64,000 bases of DNA, from positions 3,774,501 through 3,838,500 of the forward strand of contig JABWDB010000018.1 of the NCBI GenBank assembly GCA_019614645.1. Direction: 5' to 3'. Below the pieces are notes generated by a model, which was not told the DNA's origin, searched no databases, and worked only from the letters and a program-made list of their open reading frames with translations. Below are positions 34,571 to 46,185 of the stretch, piece after piece. A program made the position numbers and the translations under genes. Each line of letters opens with the position of its first letter. The stretch's first letter is position 1. The DNA comes from Stratiolaelaps scimitus. Taxonomy: Eukaryota; Arthropoda; Arachnida; Mesostigmata; Laelapidae.

Positions 34571-36607
34571 GATTGCCGATGGGGTCCAATAATACCAATT
34601 GTGCACACTAGAGAGGCAAGCGAAACGCACACGACACGAATTTCCACGATTCGATGCTTGTTGAATAGAGTGCCTTGTCTACGTGTTGATTTTCAGGAGG
34701 GGGGGGGGGGAAGAAAATATCGATTTAGGCAGAAAAACCGCAAACATATCGAAACAATCATAATTGCTAAGTACTGAAATAGCTCGCATGCAGGAAACGA
34801 CGCCTATACATATCGAGGCGAACGAAGGTGTAGATAAATCTTTCAGGAGAGCTCATGTTCTCTGAGACTTCCATCTGTACGCGTGAATCGCATTTTGTCT
34901 TCATTTATTATTATTATTGAATATAAAATAGATAAATTGTAATGAAAAATGGCATGATAAACTGCTGCCCCTGTAAAATGACTATGCATGTAGAGAACTA
35001 TCCGGATATAACATGAGGCTAAGCAGAGCGCGATTTTCGTAGGGCAACAGTTGGCCGTTAGCCCTCGGATAAAAGGACATATTGGAAGCTGTTGGAAGTT
35101 ATAAGAACTATTATAATTAGTTATTATACCTCCACTTTCAGCCGAGATTTCAAGAGCTGGTGTAGTTATAGATGATTATAATAACTATAATAGATACGCG
35201 AATAAAGGTAACAATGACGATAATAACAATAATTATAAAAAGCGTTGTTCCTTTATTAAGATGACAACAAATATATTTTCACTAATTATACCAATAGATA
35301 TAATGTACAGGGCTATGATATAATCAGTGTTTTTTTAGATTCATCGCTAAAGCTGTGAGCTTTAGAGGACGTACTAATACACTTCTGTGCACATCTGCTG
35401 GTGTTCTCTGGTAGATTTTTAGATGGCGCCCTATCAGAGAGAAGCTTCGAAATTCGTATCATTTGATAGATTCGTTCGTTATATATAAACAAATAATTTG
35501 CTTCCTCTTCAAATTATTCTAGGAAAAAAGGTGAGGTAATGGTTTTTTGTTGGGTTATTAACGGAAGTGCAGTTCTACCCCTAATGCTCGAGTTCTCTAT
35601 GTGTCTCACCAGTTTGCAGGACAACTGGAACTTAGGTAGTTTAGCTGTTTTGTCCATATGTGCCTATTGGGTTCTTGACGAATTCACTGTTCGTCAAGTT
35701 GCGTTACGGCAGCGTAAGCCTGCTGTCCCGAATGCTTGGGGCGAGATCGCGATCTCTGCAGCGAAACGGACACCGTTGGTCAGCCTAATAGTTGTACCGC
35801 TTTCCAGCAAATTCCCTACCACTTTAGAGAAATTTTCTGACTAATACTTTCGAGATCGATAAATGTCGGCATCTCTCGAACAAACGAACGTGCCACAGCG
35901 ATAACAGCGAACGTGTCACCTGTTGTGAGGACCTATTTACGAACACCCTAACTTAACTTACTCACTTACATATCTAAAAGCTTTGTTTTTGTACCACGTC
36001 CAAACGAAATCTGCGATCGAAATTTGCGCCATGCGACTGAATAGTCAGAGCGGGAAATTGATTTTAGATCGGCCTGTAGGCGAGTGACGAAGCATGATTT
36101 TGAAAAAAATACCCGACACATGTTCTCATTCAAACCGGTGAGAGTCTGTTGGCTCTGTTTATTTAATTATTCATATTTACATACCATCACGGTGTTACAC
36201 ATTTTAGTAATTTATATATATATATATATCAGAAAGTATTGTTTTATCGTGTTACTCTTACATATTGACTCCTTCCAATCATTGTTTCACTGCCAATACC
36301 TGTGCAGCTTGGCGGCTATGCACGTATGCAGTTAATGATGATGGACAATTTTTCTTCTGGTGCTGACTTGGTAAGATTCATATTATGCTCGTTCGCTTCT
36401 TTTTATGATCAATTTACGCAATTATATAATATATATTTACTGTTATTATTATTATTAATAATAATTAATATTATCATTATTATTATTATTATCACTGACT
36501 CAATACTGGCAAATCCAGCAGGTCTTGTCTTAACACTCAAACGTCGACTACAAATCCGATTCAAATGCACTTGCTGTATTTGACCACCGAAGTGGTGTTT
36601 GCTCCAG

Positions 36608-37003
36608 CTACAAACAGTGGTTGTTAGGTGCGATTAACATCGAAATGTGTTTCCACTTATTTCGTCGTCTCGCCTTCTCTCTAGCTAAAAATTGCCCATG
36701 GTTGTCTTTCCCAGTATATATATATATATATGCTTGATCATCCATAACTAAATCTAACATATCGCAGTGCAGATCAGCCGCTTTCTCTCCGACGAAGGTG
36801 AGCAACTGCTCGTCAAGTGCTCTCCTACTTATTCTGCAAATACAACGTCTCACAGGTTTGATGGTTATGTACAGCGAAGGTAGATTAGCGAAACGGGTAT
36901 GTCGATGTTCAATCCTGCCTGACGAATATGGCGAGGCCTTTGAACAAAAATGTTCAACAGTGTCCTGAAGGCCGGCGTACAATCGGTACAATTCCCTTCC
37001 CAT
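36608..37003 (-). other. 131-codon open frame of uncertain status
   Basis: The middle part has ordinary amino-acid composition (RRALDEQLLTFVGEKAADLH), but the start is arbitrary and the end runs through a (TA)n tract. No family is recognised. It may be a transposable-element relic or chance. Confidence 0.15.
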
Positions 37004-37760
37004 TATTCAAAGGCCTGCTCCGCCTGGAGCCTGCCGTTGAGTCAGTTTCGTAGATTTCTTTCTGTCGCTTGGTACCTCGGTGTCTCATTCTGATGAAGCC
37101 TGAAGCTCATGGGCTAAATCTAGATCAGCGAGGCAGAGAGAAGTGTAACTCAGAGCTAAGCGATTTCGATCTCAAAATAAACTGGCCAAAAAATTAATCA
37201 GAGTAAAACGTAAAGCAATTGTGTTCTCTTCGTAACGATCTTCACTTGCAACTTTTAAACACTGTATGATTCGTTATTATGTTTGATCTACTTTTGATTT
37301 GATGTTGTTCGGACACGTCTAACGAACTCGTCCGGGCAACGGGCTAATCACGGCAGGCTGTAGTACCCGGCACGGAGGGTAGCTATTCATGTGATGGCTC
37401 ATGCCTCTATTCTATGCAATAATAGTTCGCTTCTCTTGGGCATGGACAGTGGCGAGGTCATGATTATGTTCGGGGATAAGCTACCCAGCCTGATTTTCAG
37501 CCACCTCCCGACCTTTGCAGCTGGGTGGTTTGCCTTGGGTGCTTTACCGCTCTCCTATAATGATAGCAAGGCAGTGATGGTCCGCACACATGATCATTCG
37601 GCTTTAACGGGACTACTCCGGGGAGATGCAGGTCTCTCAGTTCTTCGTCCGAAGAGGTGAATATGTTCCGCGAACTGCGTGCCGTCTACGCCATTGCCGC
37701 CAGCGGTGGACGAGATCAGCTGAAACGTGAAATGTACACAAATATACAGACGCAGATTAG

Positions 37761-37792
<32 letters not shown>

Positions 37793-38257
37793 AATATGTT
37801 TGCGGGTCGTTTTTTATTATTTCATTTAGTGGCAGAGGTGGGATGCGATTTCGGGGCCGGTTGAGCGAGCTAGTTCGGCTGGTAGGGGGCGGTGCACGAG
37901 CAACTAGCTGTTCGGCGAGTTTTGATGGGAGCAAGGCCAAGCAGTGTCTGGAAAACGTTGAACACGTAGGCACCGAGGAGGAGTAGCAGCCCGCTGGAGA
38001 AATTGGGCGCCGGATCCAGGAGGGCTTATTCGGGCCGGCGTTGATGTAGTGTGACTGGAGGCGGTGAGGGATTTCAGAGCAGGGATTCAGGCCCATGTGC
38101 GTGCAAGGGGGTCCGCCTAGGCAGGGCACAAGAAGCCGTCCTTCGTGAACCCGCTGAGAACCCCTGAGCTTTGGGTAGGACTGGAGCTAATGTGCGTCTT
38201 TTGAGACTCCTATCAATCCAGCGAGCTGCCTGATAACCCGTTGGAAATCCGTAGAAG

Positions 38258-38700
38258 GATCTCGTAGAGGAAGCTGACTACCCTATGAACGATGGCGAGG
38301 CTTCGAAGGCGGGCCACGAGCACGAAGAGCTTGAAGACTCCGACAAGGCAGATGATAAACACGGTGTCAGTATTGCCGACCTTGCCGTAGATAAAATGCC
38401 GAAGAACAATGACCGCTGAATGCCACTGACTACCACGGGAGAGTGGATGCAGACGAATAAAGATATCGATGAATCATGTGAAGGTCAGAGTGCCTCCGTA
38501 GGCATGGGCAAGACCCAGGTCTAGGCCGTGAGGACGCAACACAGACTAAAGGCGAATCGCGAGAGTATCAAAAGAGAACGCGACAACCGCGAGCTGTAAC
38601 GTGCCCGAATATAACGAGTCTGGCGCAATATCAGACGATATTCAGCCGTGGCCAGGTTGTTAGACTAATCACGATTTGCTCCTGACTCGGGCTGTCGAGC
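38258..38700 (+). pseudogene. Coding-like relic with in-frame stops
   Basis: One plus-strand frame encodes an acidic segment of about 53 residues (KAGHEHEELEDSDKADDKHG and flanks) up to a TGA. It continues in the same frame for about 35 residues to TAG, then a basic segment (ANRESIKRERDNREL) to TAA. Persistence of coding-like composition in a single frame across stops suggests a decayed exon or element ORF. No family is recognised. Confidence 0.3.
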
Positions 38701-40071
38701 GCGCCCGTCGGACTCGACCAACAAACAAGGACGTCACCCGGCTCATTACATTTAGCAATGTTATGTAATGAATAAGTAAGTAGGCGGGGGTATATACGGT
38801 TTTTTTTTAAATTATTTTTTAAAGAAGCGAGTGGCTCACAGCACTGCAGAGCCTTGCCGATGATGAGACAAGTCGACGCGTTTTCAGGTCATATATATAT
38901 ATATATATATATATCAGCAAGTGTATTGCACCCCATGTCCGATTTGTTTCAGTGGATGGATTTCTTTTCACTTTGCTTAGAAGAATAAACGATATATCGC
39001 TCGAGTTTTCTTCAAGTTTCTATTGTACTCTGGGAACGGTGCGATCGTAGCCTGATTGTCTGAGACGACACCTATTTATTCTTATTACCGACCCCTAAAG
39101 AGAACTAACGTCTGTCGTTTCAAGGGAGCTCTCTTTAAGAAGATCGAAAGATCGATCATCGGTAAGATATCTCAATGTTAGTGGCCATCTGACATATTTC
39201 CGTTCCATAGAAAATATTGCAATATACCAATCGGTGCCGCATACCCGACTTACGGCCAAGGTATTCATTACCACTAATTAGCGAAATCTTCTTGCTTTGG
39301 GCGTTTTCTCTCGAAAGGGGAATGCCTTGAATCTAACGATTCACTTTTCATCGAGTTACGTGTTTGTTCGAAGTTAGTTAATTGAGCTGGAATGAATCTA
39401 ATCCTAAAGCAGGTCCGTAGAATCGATCGGTAACAGATTTCGCTGCAAGTTACGAAATGATTAGGTCAAACCGCCACGGACGTGGGAATTTTCTAAAAAA
39501 AATTCCATGGTGTATTTTCTAGGCAAATACCGCACAGGTGTGCATCTACTTTTCAAGCGAAGACGAAAAAACCTCTTTCCATTTTTTATTTGCAAAAACG
39601 TGCTTCTGAATTCGTAAGGAAAATCCATAGTTACCTATGCAAACTGATAGATGTCGTCTCAGAAAGCCAGGCTAGGCTCTGCCGTTCTCTAGTATGAGTC
39701 TACGACATGATACGAAACGCTTAGACCAGTTTTTGACTGTACACGTCTCCAACGCTTCTCGAGGCTTGATGCCAGCCATTATAGTGACGATTTCGCAAAT
39801 AGTCCGCTGTGCGATATCATTCGCTATGCGATCATTTGAAAGGCAATTCAGATACCTACTAGACTTGCCGGAGAAGGGTCATATCGCAGAAGGATGTGAC
39901 CCCAACTTAGAAAGAGAGACGTGTAGCATCTTCGGACAGGCGACTGTGAGCAATAGACATATTTGTGCATATGGATGCGCATTTTATATGTGTACAGTAA
40001 CAATTCGTGCTACAGAACAATAGCAAATATACTCAGCAGTATGGGAACCTGGAAAAAATTACGAGACGCAC

Positions 40072-40271
40072 CTGGAAGCCGGCATTAAGTAGCCGCTCGA
40101 TGGCTTGCAACGAATTTAGTTTGGTAAATCCGTTTAACGGGAAACGTAGCACGCTCTTGGTGTCTTGCGAGCTCCAGGTAGCTGCTCCAGGCGCGCTTTC
40201 GATCGGCTGGAGAACCTCTGGGAATACTGCCTCCACTAAAGCCCGGTCGCCAGAGATCAATACTCTCTCAC
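40072..40271 (-). CDS. KCTD15: KCTD gene exon with the C-terminal domain
   Basis: Acceptor CTATTCACAG, donor TTCCAG|GTGCGT, phase 1 in and 0 out. It encodes GERVLISGDRALVEAVFPEV and on to RFPLNGFTKLNSLQAIERLL, ending NAGFQ. If the donor is not used, translation stops 13 codons later at about 40033. Confidence 0.9.
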
Positions 40272-43200
40272 CTGTGAATAGATACGCCGGCGGGAAACAC
40301 CAATAGGAAATTGTCAGTATTAAGGGGAAGACGAAACATTTTGCGCATTTTGAAAATGTACAATAATATAATATATATATATATATGTTATATATCTCTG
40401 TAAATGCGCTCTGGTTTGGCCTTAAGAGACTATTCGTATTGAGATGGCTGTTAGATTTACCGAGGTCCGGCGAGATGCTGAGTGAGAGACACTGATGCAG
40501 TCCTAAATCTTCTCGCTGCTCTTCAAGGCGCGCTTTTTCCAGTCGAGCTCGTTTTGGATTCACCGGCCCTGAGCCGTTCTCTTTGAGGCCGCGTTGGGAC
40601 ACTGCCGTATGGGAGCCGGGCCCGGACGGTCCGTTACTCTTGCAGTTCGACAGCTGATATTCCTGAAGAGCGCGATTGAGCGATGGTATATCGTAGAATC
40701 GCGCCTCCTCAATGAGGAGGGCCAATTCGGCAAAGTCCGTTGGCAGAACGAGGCTTCCAGTACGAAGGAAGTTGAGCACGTGACGGAACATCTTACCGTC
40801 ACGATCGATAAAATAGTGCTGTTTCAGTGAATCCAACACGATTGGTATCGATCCGTTAAACAGCTTGCCTAGACGGGACTCGGGGTACCTGTGCGGGCCA
40901 AAAGTAGCAGCATCTATGTTAGCTTGGTGGATTCTACTCATCCATGTGTAGTCGTGTTAGTCGACTGAGAGCATTATCTTATATGTGGCTTTTGCTTCGT
41001 TTGAGTTGATCGCGAACTGACTGAGCTTGTCTATCAAGAAGCGCTCGGGCGTGTCTAACCCACATGAGAACATCATAGAAATATAGTGTATGACTGCAGG
41101 TTAATTTCTGTTTCCGATATCTGCATATTAATACAGAATCGCGACCCATAAATACTAGCATATGAACGTAGAGATTTTGAGGGAAAAGTTTCTATCTATT
41201 GCACATATTGCATTCGTTTCATCAGGGACACAAAGTTCCGATTCGTTTGTTCTTTATTTTAAGTATCCAGCAGGTGTGCGAATCACGCCTTGGGAAGATC
41301 TGTCGTTGACAGAACGTGGCGGCCTCTACCCTCGGCGTTCGCCATCTCGATCCCGGGCGAGGGTCAGCCCTTCATCATTCACTTGGCCGTGTATCATTCT
41401 GCGATTCGCTCTTGGGACGTCGCCCGCTCACTGACGGGCCAGTCGTAACCAAGTGGGACGCATACGAAATATTAGCTAAGTCGATATAGCGTTTGCTTCG
41501 CGGCGGCGCTGTTTCGAGCAGCGAGAGAGACAGAGAAAGAGAGAGTCTCCGATTTGACGAACGCCCGATGTCGATAAGTGCCGCGGCAAACATTGGCGTC
41601 AGCCGTTGAGGCCGTCGTTAGCAGAGCTAAAGATGCGACATCCTGTTACTGCGATAGCTAGTACCGCCACCACCACCACCAGTCTTTCTGAGCTGCCACT
41701 GCTGAAGTACACGAGGTGGATAATGACGCGCGCGCGCGTGTGATGTGATCCTATGTGCAGTTGGTCAGATCGAGCAATTTCTCCCGATGATCTCTTATCG
41801 GCTCCCCCGAATCCTGAGCCATAATTCACCGATTCCTTCCCTAGCCCTCGATTAGCTCGAGCGGTGAGCGAAGTTTCGCTGACGGAACATAATTGTCCTT
41901 CGAATCGACGAAGATGAAGACGAATGAAGATGGTAGAAGCGCGTGGAGGGAAAGAAAGAAACAGAAGGAAATTCGTATTTCTTTCGAGAATCATCGCGCC
42001 CCCCCTGCCCTGATTCTCAAATGCCAGACCTGCCGCCAGCCGCTGTGCGCGCGTGTGTCTGTGAGGGACATAGCACTGATACATGTATGTTGGCTGGTGG
42101 CCCGTTAGTAGTTTCGGCCTGGTGATGTCAAGTTGTACTTGACCAACGCTTAATGATTCGGATCACACACATTCTCATCCTTAAAGACGTGAACTCCTTT
42201 TCCCGAACTTCGTGCTGGCATCGCCGCCGCATCTTGGCAATCTTACAAACGGGCCTGTGCCGCCTGTCTGGTAAGCGCTGCCCGTTTCCACTGCTTCATC
42301 GGTTGTTGCTTTTTTTTAGTTTCGTAATTGCTTAACGTTGAAAATTTCGTTGTTTTCGACGAAGGATCCTGATGCCTGTGGATGTCACCCATGGAAATCA
42401 ATGCTTGGACGTCGTCTTCTACCGATGGGCATCACAATTAATCAATGTCTTGTACGGTATCTTTTGGATCGACGGATACGATATCTTGTTGGATCTCGCT
42501 AGAATTACTCTGGTGGGAACTATGAGCTGTTGTTGACGCCACCGTTGGTTTTCGATACGACTTGTATTGATGGTGTAGTTTGATCAACTGAGAAATAGCC
42601 ACTCTGTATGAAAGATTGCAGGAGTTGATGTACCATACTTAATTGATCCCCTATGTTTTGGAGCTATTTTATTATACTATAGGATGAAATGCAAAACAGG
42701 CCCCATGTTGTTCGTGGTGAGTTAGCAAGCTATCTCATGGTCCGGTAGCAGCAAGATAACAACAGTAGCACCCTTTTATAGAAATATATCGTTTTTAATG
42801 AAAACAAGTATGCAGACGCCGTCAGATTGAACACCTCGTCAGCGATTGTTAATGCAAAACCAAGTATATTCATGTACTATAAGATGTTACAATACGTCAC
42901 TCTTAACGGTACAGCCAGCAAGGGTATATGAGGGGGTACAATCATCCAATATATTATATATTATATTTCAAATATATTGTATATTTCCCTGTAGTAACAA
43001 AGAAAAACAAAAAAACAGGTAACAGAAGAAACAATCCAACAGCGATCAGTGCAGCTCTGGTGTATATAGTTATTTCTAAATACAGCAAGTTTGCACCTTA
43101 AAATGTATTTTTTATCATATTTCAGCAGAAATAATTTCAGTATAGGATCTTGTTGTTGACGAAATAGCGTAATCGTTTTCTTGATTGTTACTTAATTGCT

Positions 43201-45758
43201 GCTGGATTTTACCTTGCTAAGCGTTTCGCCGAGCTTCGCATAGTAAAATTCCCCTCCGGGGAAGGCTGAACGCGTGCGTCTGAATAATGTCTAGTGGTCA
43301 CACTCGGGTTAGCTTACCTTGCCGATAAGCGAGAGTAGATGATTATCTTAGCAAAGGTTGGCTTGAAAGCGCTTAGCCACAATAATAAGGGAGACAAACG
43401 CGAGCTGTTTGAAATATTCTGCGATCTGTGATGTTTCAAAAAAAAAAGAAAAAAAAAGTATATATATATATATATGTATCGTTGAAAAGCGTTGATTACT
43501 ATATGTGTTGTGCTTACCTATGAGGCATAGGTTGTAAAATAAAAACATCTTCGCCCTATTCTAAGACGACGTCTTCCGAATGGAGTAATTCTCACGGGAC
43601 TAACAGTACAGATGTTTTATTGGTTCGAAAATTCACGTCCGAAACGACTCGAAATGGTCAGAACGGCAACGCGAGATGTCCGCCAGTCCTATCCCGTTCT
43701 CACCATTTAGAGAAAGCGTCAGGTTGCGTTATGGTTTTAAATCCGAATTTAGCCTCATCACGATCGTGGAATGATTAGTTAAAAAGAAGCCAAGGTTGGT
43801 CGAATTACGGCATTGCTTCATTCAATCATCATTGATAGAATAGCTCCGAGCAGTAGTTGCTTGCGAGTGGAAACACCAGAACACGCTTCACTACATGAAG
43901 CTTATAAGCTTCCTTTTGTCGGCAGAACGAATAAACTGAATATGTTTTTGTGCGTTATAAAAGGGAAACATCTTTTATGCAGCACCGGCCGTTCTCGTCT
44001 TTATTGAAATTTGTACCCACGAAAAGAATATAAGTATATACACACATTATATATATATATATATGTATGTATATTTCAAGAGTTGCGCCCGCCACTCGGT
44101 CATAGACAGTATCAAAAGCAGCGTCAAATCGTCAAAAGTGGCGGGCCCAGAAAAACGCCAGAACAGATTCCGCCGTTCGCTGTCTCTCTGTGTGTGTGTG
44201 TGTGTGTGTTTATGGCCCACTCAGAAAGAGATGATACCAGAGACATCGTGAGGGATTGTCCGCATCGAGCTATGATAGTGTGGTGACGATACATATTAGC
44301 TGCCGCTCGGTAAGATGTAGTACTTCTGTTATCTTTGGCATGAGTCAATCGAGAATTGAATTGTAAATTCGCGCTGCGAAAAGCGAGCTAATATTATACA
44401 AGTCGACATATACCCTTTTGCCAGCAGCCGCACCCCGCCGCAAATGGCAGAAGCCGGCAAGCTGCGAGCGATATGTGCCAGAGATGTTAGGCCATTTTAG
44501 GTCGAAGTGGCCCAAAGGGCCGGCGATTCCTGGCTGGCAGTAATCGATTCACGATTAAACAATGCGTCGGTGAGATAGACGATGGTCGGAACACGGATGC
44601 GGAATCGCTTCTGCTGTGGGTCGTGTCGCGAATGTGGTCTCCGGCATTGAACAAGGGGGGAATGCGTTGGTGGTGAAACACCACGACGGGAATACGCTAT
44701 GTGAGATCTGCTCGTATCGAATTGGCCGATTGATCGATTTCTTTTGAATCGCTCGTTCGTTCAGTTGGCCCTCAGCCACTCTTTCCGTGGCAGGGAAGAC
44801 CTGGGTGCACCACTTCTTTAGGGGCCGGTCATGTTGATCATGGCGGATTTCTTATCCGGGTGTGCTCCAATCAACCTATGTGAGAGCAAGGGGCGATGTT
44901 AACCATATCCCAGCCACAATGCCACTTCTGGGGGTCGCAGCGACGATCGCAAATCGTGTCTTCCAGGGCAAACATACTCAATGAGACGTGGGTGCACTAT
45001 CTAGCCAGGCCACATAGACACACCACGTTTATTGCGTCTACTCATGATCATGCTGCTTAGAGATGATGGAGTATGCATAGAGGTATTATTTTCTAACTTT
45101 TAGCCTTATCGATGTCGACTTCGAGTTGCACTTTTCTTTTATTAATTACGATGATTATTATTAGGCAGAAGTGAATTGGCAGTTTGGCATCGCGGAGGTG
45201 GATTTCCAAAGCAGTTGAACTCGGCGAACCTGATCACCAATTGCAGGGTTCACCAGCCAAATCCTCGCAACCCCACCGTATACCCTGCGTCCAGCCAGTC
45301 ATCATCATCATCACCATCGTTGTCACAGTGGTGACAATCGTCGCAGCGTGACGCTCACATCACCGTCACCCTTCAAGCGCCCCCGTTATCAAGTGCGAAA
45401 TCGTTTCGATGTGGCCGTTTCCAAGATGTACCAACATCGGGCAACATTGCTAACGCGGCAACAGGGAAGGCCGGATGATGCCGGCACGCAAGAAATTTTT
45501 TACTTTCTTCCCGATCCGCTGCCGACGACGACGACGACGGCTGGGTGCCCCCTTCAGCATACGGTCGAACGTCAGCAGCGATCACGCTCGTCACTTATCC
45601 GCCACTTGCGTTTATGTGAAAAGTAGCAGAAAAAATCATCGGCGTGCTCGCCGCGATGTGGCAACGAGAATATATCGAAAATGGGTGCGGTGATTTTGAG
45701 TTTAGGCTTCTTCCTTCCCGCTTCTGTTTCTTTTTTTTGTGTCGTTATTGCTGTTGTT

Positions 45759-45789
<31 letters not shown>

Positions 45790-45796
45790 TTATTGC

Positions 45797-45828
<32 letters not shown>

Positions 45829-46150
45829 CTTCATCTCCTTGCCCTGTGTACAGTCGTGTTTCGTTCAACAACAGCAACAACAACAAAAGCAAGCCAAAAA
45901 CATCGGTTACTTCATTGGCATATATAATAGCTTGGATCGGCAGCTTTCTCATCGATAGCTTCAGCCATAGCATGGCTAACCCACAATTTATCGGGTGGCC
46001 CATTCGAATGCTGCTCCACTTGAAGAAAATTGCGAGATTTACGTTCGCCAGACATGCGTCAAGGCAAACGTGCGGCGCGCCGATGAACAGCAACAACAGC
46101 AACAGCACGAACACATATATTGACACAAACAGACACAGAGTCACATGAAG

Positions 46151-46185
<35 letters not shown>

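Larger units (their letters stand above)
34235..40071. other. Intergenic or 3' region between the HTH and KCTD genes
   Basis: Holds a Tc1-like HTH relic (34440-34570), hairpins near 34357 and 35348, a 12-nt G run at 34699-34710 and (TA)n tracts at 36213-36229, about 36716-36730, about 37761-37783 and 38891-38914. A coding-like relic lies at 38258-38700. The missing last exon of the KCTD gene should lie here or at lower coordinates, but I could not find it. Confidence 0.4.

Noticed and set aside
44883..44980. Cys-rich minus-strand peptide vaguely like a glycosyltransferase segment (KWHCGWDMVNIAPCSHIG)
   Set aside because: The stretch ends in a good splice-acceptor-like sequence, the frame stops at once, and no neighbouring exons of such an enzyme are present.
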